From: Rallus limicola
Taxonomy: Eukaryota; Chordata; Aves; Gruiformes; Rallidae
NCBI GenBank assembly: GCA_022605955.1
Contig: JAKCOZ010000266.1
Coordinates: 264,400 to 328,399, forward strand
DNA: 64,000 nucleotides
Direction: 5' to 3'
A model generated the notes under the pieces. That model did no database searches. It was not told where the DNA came from and saw only the letters and a program-made list of their open reading frames with translations. A program made the translations under genes and the position numbers. Every line of letters begins with the position of its first letter. Positions within the stretch are counted from its first letter, which is position 1. Positions 53,501 to 62,289 of the stretch are shown piece after piece.

Positions 53501-56350
53501 TGCTTTTCTCGGCCCTAGCAGACTGCAGTTCAAAACATGCTAAACGTCCAGCAATAACTCCCAATGTAAAGAAGCTAGGCATGAAAGGCATAGCTTGTCT
53601 GAAACCTCCTAACAGGACACACAAGCAGACCCTGTCACTTTGGCTCTCAGCCTTTTCCTTTGCCTGGAAAGAGGGAACATGCCTGGAACCTCCTACGGTG
53701 CTTTTCTCGGCCCTAGCAGACTGCAGTTCAAAACATGCTAAACGTCCAGCAATAACTCCCAAAGTAAAGAAGCTAGGACTGAAAGGCATAGCTTGTCTGA
53801 AACCTCCTAACAGGACACACAAGCAGACCCTGTCACTTTGGCTCTCAGCCTTTTCCTTTGCATGGAAAGAGGGAACATGCCTGGAACCTCCTACGGTGCT
53901 TTTCTCGGCCCTAGCAGACTGCAGTTCAAAACATGCTAAACGTCCAGCAATAACTCCCAAAGTAAAGAAGCTAGGCATGAAAGGCATAGCTTGTCTGAAA
54001 CCTCCTAACAGGACACACAAGCAGACCCTGTCACTTTGGCTCTCAGCCTTTTCCTTTGCCTGGAAAGAGGGAACATGCCTGGAACCTCCTACGGTGCTTT
54101 TCTCGGCCCTAGCAGACTGCAGTTCAAAACATGCTAAACGTCCAGCAATAACTCCCAAAGTAAAGAAGCTAGGCATGAAAGGCATAGCTTGTCTGAAACC
54201 TCCTAACAGGACACACAAGCAGACCCTGTCACTTTGGCTCTCAGCCTTTTCCTTTGCCTGGAAAGAGGGAACATGCCTGGAACCTCCTACGGTGCTTTTC
54301 TCGGCCCTAGCAGATTGCAGTTCAAAACATGCTAAACGTCCAGCAATAACTCCCAAAGTAAAGAAGCTAGGACTGAAAGGCATAGCTTGTCTGAAACCTC
54401 CTAACAGGACACACAAGCAGACCCTGTCACTTTGGCTCTCAGCCTTTTCCTTTGCCTGGAAAGAGGGAACATACCTGCTACCTCCTACAGTGCTTTTCTC
54501 GGCCCTAGCAGACTGCAGTTCAAAACATGCTAAACGTCCAGCAATAACTCCCAAAGTAAAGAAGCTAGGCATGAAAGGCATAGCTTGTCTGAAACCTCCT
54601 AACAGGACACACAAGCAGACCCTGTCACTTTGGCTCTCAGCCTTTTCCTTTGCCTGGAAAGAGGGAACATGCCTGGAACCTCCTACGGTGCTTTTCTCGG
54701 CCCTAGCAGACTGCAGTTCAAAACATGCTAAACGTCCAGCAATAACTCCCAAAGTAAAGAAGCTAGGCATGAAAGGCATAGCTTGTCTGAAACCTCCTAA
54801 CAGGACACACAAGCAGACCCTGTCACTTTGGCTCTCAGCCTTTTCCTTTGCCTGGAAAGAGGGAACATGCCTGGAACCTCCTACGGTGCTTTTCTCGGCC
54901 CTAGCAGACTGCAGTTCAAAACATGCTAAACGTCCAGCAATAACTCCCAAAGTAAAGAAGCTAGGCATGAACGGCATAGCTTGTCTGAAACCTCCTAACA
55001 GGACACACAAGCAGACCCTGTCACTTTGGCTCTCAGCCTTTTCCTTTGCATGGAAAGAGGGAACATGCCTGGAACCTCCTACGGTGCTTTTCTCGGCCCT
55101 AGCAGACTGCAGTTCAAAACATGCTAAACGTCCAGCAATAACTCCCAAAGTAAAGAAGCTAGGACTGAAAGGCATAGCTTGTCTGAAACCTCCTAACAGG
55201 ACACACAAGCAGACCCTGTCACTTTGGCTCTCAGCCTTTTCCTTTGCCTGGAAAGAGGGAACATGCCTGGAAGCTCCTACGGTGCTTTTCTCGGCCCTAG
55301 CAGACTGCTGTTCAAAACATGCTAAACGTCCAGCAATAACTCCCAAAGTAAAGAAGCTAGGACTGAAAGGCATAGCTTGTCTGAAACCTCCTAACAGGAC
55401 ACACAAGCAGACCCTGTCACTTTGGCTCTCAGCCTTTTCCTTTGCCTGGAAAGAGGGAACATACCTGCTACCTCCTACAGTGCTTTTCTCGGCCCTAGCA
55501 GACTGCAGTTCAAAACATGCTAAACGTCCAGCAATAACTCCCAAAGTAAAGAAGCTAGGCATGAAAGGCATAGCTTGTCTGAAACCTCCTAACAGGACAC
55601 ACAAGCAGACCCTGTCACTTTGGCTCTCAGCCTTTTCCTTTGCCTGGAAAGAGGGAACATGCCTGGAACCTCCTACGGTGCTTTTCTCGGCCCTAGCAGA
55701 CTGCAGTTCAAAACATGCTAAACGTCCAGCAATAACTCCCAAAGTAAAGAAGCTAGGACTGAAAGGCATAGCTTGTCTGAAACCTCCTAACAGGACACAC
55801 AAGCAGACCCTGTCACTTTGGCTCTCAGCCTTTTCCTTTGCCTGGAAAGAGGGAACATGCCTGGAACCTCCTACGGTGCTTTTCTCGGCCCTAGCAGACT
55901 GCAGTTCAAAACATGCTAAACGTCCAGCAGTAACTCCCAAAGTAAAGAAGCTAGGACTGAAAGGCATAGCTTGTCTGAAACCTCCTAACAGGACACACAA
56001 GCAGACCCTGTCACTTTGGCTCTCAGCCTTTTCCTTTGCCTGGAAAGAGGGAACATGCCTGGAACCTCCTACGGTGCTTTTCTCGGCCCTAGCAGACTGC
56101 AGTTCAAAACATGCTAAACGTCCAGCAATAACTCCCAAAGTAAAGAAACTAGGCATGAAAGGCATAGCTTGTCTGAAACCTCCTAACAGGACACACAAGC
56201 AGACCCTGTCACTTTGGCTCTCAGCCTTTTCCTTTGCCTGGAAAGAGGGAACATGCCTGGAACCTCCTACGGTGCTTTTCTCGGCCCTAGCAGACTGCAG
56301 TTCAAAACATGCTAAACGTCCAGCAATAACTCCCAAAGTAAAGAAGCTAG
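53501..56350 (+). repeat. Satellite monomers, third gaacggcat block inside
   Basis: About 14 monomers. They include a lone gattgc at 54315, the atgaacggc marker at 54972 and gactgctg near 55308, which destroys CTGCAG. Type 3 cassettes with gaggg lie near 54472 and 55462. Private changes are agcagtaact near 55930 and aagaaactagg near 56149. No other sequence is present. Confidence 0.9.
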
Positions 56351-57860
56351 GCATGAAAGGCATAGCTTGTCTGAAACCTCCTAACAGGACACACAAGCAG
56401 ACCCTGTCACTTTGGCTCTCAGCCTTTTCCTTTGCCTGGAAAGAGGGAACATGCCTGGAACCTCCTACGGTGCTTTTCTCGGCCCTAGCAGACTGCAGTT
56501 CAAAACATGCTAAACGTCCAGCAATAACTCCCAAAGTAAAGAAGCTAGGCATGAAAGGCATAGCTTGTCTGAAACCTCCTAACAGGACACACAAGCAGAC
56601 CCTGTCACTTTGGCTCTCAGCCTTTTCCTTTGCCTGGAAAGAGGGAACATGCCTGGTACCTCCTACGGTGCTTTTCTCGGCCCTAGCAGACTGCAGTTCA
56701 AAACATGCTAAACGTCCAGCAATAACTCCCAAAGTAAAGAAGCTAGGCATGAAAGGCATAGCTTGTCTGAAACCTCCTAACAGGACACACAAGCAGACCC
56801 TGTCACTTTGGCTCTCAGCCTTTTCCTTTGCCTGGAAAGAGGGAACATGCCTGGAACCTCCTACGGTGCTTTTCTCGGCCCTAGCAGACTGCAGTTCAAA
56901 ACATGCTAAACGTCCAGCAATAACTCCCAAAGTAAAGAAGCTAGGCATGAAAGGCATAGCTTGTCTGAAACCTCCTAACAGGACACACAAGCAGACCCTG
57001 TCACTTTGGCTCTCAGCCTTTTCCTTTGCCTGGAAAGAAGGAACATACCTGCTACCTCCTACGGTGCTTTTCTCGGCCCTAGCAGACTGCAGTTCAAAAC
57101 ATGCTAAACGTCCAGCAATAACTCCCAAAGTAAAGAAGCTAGGCATGAAAGGCATAGCTTGTCTGAAACCTCCTAACAGGACACACAAGCAGACCCTGTC
57201 ACTTTGGCTCTCAGCCTTTTCCTTTGCCTGGAAAGAGGGAACATGCCTGCAACCTCCTACGGTGCTTTTCTCGGCCCTAGCAGACTGCAGTTCAAAACAT
57301 GCTAAACGTCCAGCAATAACTCCCAAAGTAAAGAAGCTAGGACTGAAAGGCATAGCTTGTCTGAAACCTCCTAACAGGACACACAAGCAGACCCTGTCAC
57401 TTTGGCTCTCAGCCTTTTCCTTTGCCTGGAAAGAGGGAACATGCCTGGAACCTCCTACGGTGCTTTTCTCGGCCCTAGCAGACTGCAGTTCAAAACATGC
57501 TAAACGTCCAGCAATAACTCCCAAAGTAAAGAAGCTAGGCATGAAAGGCATAGCTTGTCTGAAACCTCCTAACAGGACACACAAGCAGACCCTGTCACTT
57601 TGGCTCTCAGCCTTTTCCTTTGCCTGGAAAGAGGGAACATGCCTGGAACCTCCTACGGTGCTTTTCTCGGCCCTAGCAGACTGCAGTTCAAAACATGCTA
57701 AACGTCCAGCAATAACTCCCAAAGTAAAGAAGCTAGGACTGAAAGGCATAGCTTGTCTGAAACCTCCTAACAGGACACACAAGCAGACCCTGTCACTTTG
57801 GCTCTCAGCCTTTTCCTTTGCCTGGAAAGAGGGAACATGCCTGGAAGCTCCTACGGTGCT
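56351..57860 (+). repeat. Block repeated about 6.13 kb later, copy 1
   Basis: The order is: run of M type 1 monomers, type 3 cassette with tacggtg (gaacatacc at 57041), M with ctgcaacct near 57249, L type 1, M type 1, L type 2. The same order follows from 63175. The offset is 6,134 bases, which is 31 monomers minus the four bases lost near 61875 and 62098. A private ctggtacct near 56655 creates a GGTACC hexamer (56655-56660). Confidence 0.85.
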
Positions 57861-60800
57861 TTTCTCGGCCCTAGCAGACTGCAGTTCAAAACATGCTAAA
57901 CGTCCAGCAATAACTCCCAAAGTAAAGAAGCTAGGCATGAAAGGCATAGCTTGTCTGAAACCTCCTAACAGGACACACAAGCAGACCCTGTCACTTTGGC
58001 TCTCAGCCTTTTCCTTTGCCTGGAAAGAGGGAACATGCCTGGAAGCTCCTACGGTGCTTTTCTCGGCCCTAGCAGACTGCAGTTCAAAACATGCTAAACG
58101 TCCAGCAATAACTCCCAAAGTAAAGAAGCTAGGACTGAAAGGCATAGCTTGTCTGAAACCTCCTAACAGGACACACAAGCAGACCCTGTCACTTTGGCTC
58201 TCAGCCTTTTCCTTTGCCTGGAAAGAGGGAACATGCCTGGAACCTCCTACGGTGCTTTTCTCGGCCCTAGCAGACTGCAGTTCAAAACATGCTAAACGTC
58301 CAGCAATAACTCCCAAAGTAAAGAAGCTAGGACTGAAAGGCATAGCTTGTCTGAAACCTCCTAACAGGACACACAAGCAGACCCTGTCACTTTGGCTCTC
58401 AGCCTTTTCCTTTGCCTGGAAAGAGGGAACATGCCTGGAAGCTCCTACGGTGCTTTTCTCGGCCCTAGCAGACTGCAGTTCAAAACATGCTAAACGTCCA
58501 GCAATAACTCCCAAAGTAAAGAAGCTAGGCATGAAAGGCATAGCTTGTCTGAAACCTCCTAACAGGACACACAAGCAGACCCTGTCACTTTGGCTCTCAG
58601 CCTTTTCCTTTGCCTGGAAAGAGGGAACATGCCTGGAACCTCCTACGGTGCTTTTCTCGGCCCTAGCAGACTGCAGTTCAAAACATGCTAAACGTCCAGC
58701 AATAACTCCCAAAGTAAAGAAGCTAGGACTGAAAGGCATAGCTTGTCTGAAACCTCCTAACAGGACACACAAGCAGACCCTGTCACTTTGGCTCTCAGCC
58801 TTTTCCTTTGCCTGGAAAGAGGGAACATGCCTGGAACCTCCTACGGTGCTTTTCTCGGCCCTAGCAGACTGCAGTTCAAAACATGCTAAACGTCCAGCAA
58901 TAACTCCCAAAGTAAAGAAGCTAGGCATGAAAGGCATAGCTTGTCTGAAACCTCCTAACAGGACACACAAGCAGACCCTGTCACTTTGGCTCTCAGCCTT
59001 TTCCTTTGCCTGGAAAGAGGGAACATGCCTGGAACCTCCTACGGTGCTTTTCTCGGCCCTAGCAGACTGCAGTTCAAAACATGCTAAACGTCCAGCAATA
59101 ACTCCCAAAGTAAAGAAGCTAGGCATGAAAGGCATAGCTTGTCTGAAACCTCCTAACAGGACACACAAGCAGACCCTGTCACTTTGGCTCTCAGCCTTTT
59201 CCTTTGCCTGGAAAGAGGGAACATGCCTGGAACCTCCTACGGTGCTTTTCTCGGCCCTAGCAGACTGCAGTTCAAAACATGCTAAACGTCCAGCAATAAC
59301 TCCCAAAGTAAAGAAGCTAGGCATGAAAGGCATAGCTTGTCTGAAACCTCCTAACAGGACACACAAGCAGACCCTGTCACTTTGGCTCTCAGCCTTTTCC
59401 TTTGCCTGGAAAGAGGGAACATGCCTGGAACCTCCTACGGTGCTTTTCTCGGCCCTAGCAGACTGCAGTTCAAAACATGCTAAACGTCCAGCAATAACTC
59501 CCAAAGTAAAGAAGCTAGGCATGAAAGGCATAGCTTGTCTGAAACCTCCTAACAGGACACACAAGCAGACCCTGTCACTTTGGCTCTCAGCCTTTTCCTT
59601 TGCCTGGAAAGAGGGAACATGCCTGGAACCTCCTACGGTGCTTTTCTCGGCCCTAGCAGACTGCAGTTCAAAACATGCTAAACGTCCAGCAATAACTCCC
59701 AAAGTAAAGAAGCTAGGCATGAAAGGCATAGCTTGTCTGAAACCTCCTAACAGGACACACAAGCAGACCCTGTCACTTTGGCTCTCAGCCTTTTCCTTTG
59801 CCTGGAAAGAGGGAACATGCCTGGAACCTCCTACGGTGCTTTTCTCGGCCCTAGCAGACTGCAGTTCAAAACATGCTAAACGTCCAGCAATAACTCCCAA
59901 AGTAAAGAAGCTAGGACTGAAAGGCATAGCTTGTCTGAAACCTCCTAACAGGACACACAAGCAGACCCTGTCACTTTGGCTCTCAGCCTTTTCCTTTGCC
60001 TGGAAAGAGGGAACATGCCTGGAAGCTCCTACGGTGCTTTTCTCGGCCCTAGCAGACTGCAGTTCAAAACATGCTAAACGTCCAGCAATAACTCCCAAAG
60101 TAAAGAAGCTAGGACTGAAAGGCATAGCTTGTCTGAAACCTCCTAACAGGACACACAAGCAGACCCTGTCACTTTGGCTCTCAGCCTTTTCCTTTGCCTG
60201 GAAAGAGGGAACATGCCTGGAAGCTCCTACGGTGCTTTTCTCGGCCCTAGCAGACTGCAGTTCAAAACATGCTAAACGTCCAGCAATAACTCCCAAAGTA
60301 AAGAAGCTAGGCATGAAAGGCATAGCTTGTCTGAAACCTCCTAACAGGACACACAAGCAGACCCTGTCACTTTGGCTCTCAGCCTTTTCCTTTGCCTGGA
60401 AAGAGGGAACATGCCTGGAAGCTCCTACGGTGCTTTTCTCGGCCCTAGCAGACTGCAGTTCAAAACATGCTAAACGTCCAGCAATAACTCCCAAAGTAAA
60501 GAAGCTAGGACTGAAAGGCATAGCTTGTCTGAAACCTCCTAACAGGACACACAAGCAGACCCTGTCACTTTGGCTCTCAGCCTTTTCCTTTGCCTGGAAA
60601 GAGGGAACATGCCTGGAACCTCCTACGGTGCTTTTCTCGGCCCTAGCAGACTGCAGTTCAAAACATGCTAAACGTCCAGCAATAACTCCCAAAGTAAAGA
60701 AGCTAGGCATGAAAGGCATAGCTTGTCTGAAACCTCCTAACAGGACACACAAGCAGACCCTGTCACTTTGGCTCTCAGCCTTTTCCTTTGCCTGGAAAGA

Positions 60801-62000
60801 GGGAACATGCCTGGAACCTCCTACGGTGCTTTTCTCGGCCCTAGCAGACTGCAGTTCAAAACATGCTAAACGTCCAGCAATAACTCCCAAAGTAAAGAAG
60901 CTAGGCATGAAAGGCATAGCTTGTCTGAAACCTCCTAACAGGACACACAAGCAGACCCTGTCACTTTGGCTCTCAGCCTTTTCCTTTGCCTGGAAAGAGG
61001 GAACATGCCTGGAACCTCCTACGGTGCTTTTCTCGGCCCTAGCAGACTGCAGTTCAAAACATGCTAAACGTCCAGCAATAACTCCCAAAGTAAAGAAGCT
61101 AGGCATGAAAGGCATAGCTTGTCTGAAACCTCCTAACAGGACACACAAGCAGACCCTGTCACTTTGGCTCTCAGCCTTTTCCTTTGCCTGGAAAGAGGGA
61201 ACATGCCTGGAACCTCCTACGGTGCTTTTCTCGGCCCTAGCAGACTGCAGTTCAAAACATGCTAAACGTCCAGCAATAACTCCCAAAGTAAAGAAGCTAG
61301 GCATGAAAGGCATAGCTTGTCTGAAACCTCCTAACAGGACACACAAGCAGACCCTGTCACTTTGGCTCTCAGCCTTTTCCTTTGCCTGGAAAGAGGGAAC
61401 ATGCCTGGAACCTCCTACGGTGCTTTTCTCGGCCCTAGCAGACTGCAGTTCAAAACATGCTAAACGTCCAGCAATAACTCCCAAAGTAAAGAAGCTAGGA
61501 CTGAAAGGCATAGCTTGTCTGAAACCTCCTAACAGGACACACAAGCAGACCCTGTCACTTTGGCTCTCAGCCTTTTCCTTTGCCTGGAAAGAGGGAACAT
61601 GCCTGGAACCTCCTACGGTGCTTTTCTCGGCCCTAGCAGACTGCAGTTCAAAACATGCTAAACGTCCAGCAATAACTCCCAAAGTAAAGAAGCTAGGACT
61701 GAAAGGCATAGCTTGTCTGAAACCTCCTAACAGGACACACAAGCAGACCCTGTCACTTTGGCTCTCAGCCTTTTCCTTTGCCTGGAAAGAGGGAACATGC
61801 CTGGAACCTCCTACGGTGCTTTTCTCGGCCCTAGCAGACTGCAGTTCAAAACATGCTAAACGTCCAGCAATAACTAAAGTAAAGAAGCTAGGACTGAAAG
61901 GCATAGCTTGTCTGAAACCTCCTAACAGGACACACAAGCAGACCCCGTCACTTTGGCTCTCAGCCTTTTCCTTTGCCTGGAAAGAGGGAACATGCCTGGA
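57730..62000 (+). repeat. Mostly type 1 and 2 monomers, 12-monomer echo
   Basis: Type 2 cassettes occur at about 57845, 58043, 58439, 60023, 60221 and 60419, with runs of M type 1 monomers between. The pair at 57845/58043 recurs at 60221/60419, 2,376 bases (12 monomers) later. No type 3 cassette occurs between about 57.1 and 63.2 kb. This is the most uniform part of the window. Confidence 0.82.
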
Positions 62001-62110
62001 ACCTCCTACGGTGCTTTTCTCGGCCCTAGCAGACTGCAGTTCAAAACATGCTAAACGTCCAGCAATAACTCCCAAAGTAAAGAAGCTAGGACTGAAAGCA
62101 TAGCTTGTCT
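61861..62110 (+). repeat. Two adjacent monomers with small deletions
   Basis: In one monomer aactcccaaagt is shortened to aactaaagt (three bases lost, near 61875), with a nearby accccgtcac near 61947. In the next monomer gaaaggcatag is shortened to gaaagcatag at 62098 (one base lost). The second deletion matches the boundary mark of the 9-monomer blocks at 2.5-8.8 kb but sits in a different monomer context, so it may be independent. It ends the longest + open frame at 62103. Confidence 0.85.
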
Positions 62111-62289
62111 GAAACCTCCTAACAGGACACACAAGCAGACCCTGTCACTTTGGCTCTCAGCCTTTTCCTTTGCCTGGAAAGAGGGAACATGCCTGGAACC
62201 TCCTACGGTGCTTTTCTCGGCCCTAGCAGACTGCAGTTCAAAACATGCTAAACGTCCAGCAATAACTCCCAAAGTAAAGAAGCTAGGCA

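Larger units (their letters stand above)
19981..62103 (+). other. 14,040-codon open frame; probably not a gene
   Basis: One + frame has no stop for 42 kb because the 198-bp monomer is exactly 66 codons and this stretch has no net frameshift. The translation is a 66-residue unit repeated about 212 times. A conserved stretch reads KRPAITPKVKKLG, and variable residues sit at the LKG/MKG site and the CLEPP/CLEAP/YLLPP site. I recognise no domain, signal peptide or known repeat protein. The same DNA is also open on the other strand. Substitutions show no preference for third codon positions, and stops and frameshifts in the left third are inherited with the HORs. A protein-coding role is unlikely but not excluded without expression data. 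Confidence 0.3.
36393..62132 (-). other. 8,579-codon antisense open frame; probably not a gene
   Basis: One - frame is open over 25.7 kb, again as a 66-residue unit (for example PSFFTLGVIAGRLACF and AEKSTVGGSRHVPSF). It is broken at 36393 by a single actcac change that makes TGA, as also happens at 15799. Its third codon positions coincide with those of the + frame, so selection on one frame would protect both. Two hydrophobic stretches per unit come from the composition, and I see no membrane protein family. It is listed so that it is not mistaken for a gene. Confidence 0.25.

Noticed and set aside
19981..62103. A giant repeat protein (silk, adhesin or surface antigen type) of 14,040 residues
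   Set aside because: The frame is open only because the monomer is 66 codons. The opposite strand is open too. There is no known domain, start context or regulatory sequence. Substitutions are not biased to third codon positions, and stops and frameshifts occur in other parts of the same array.
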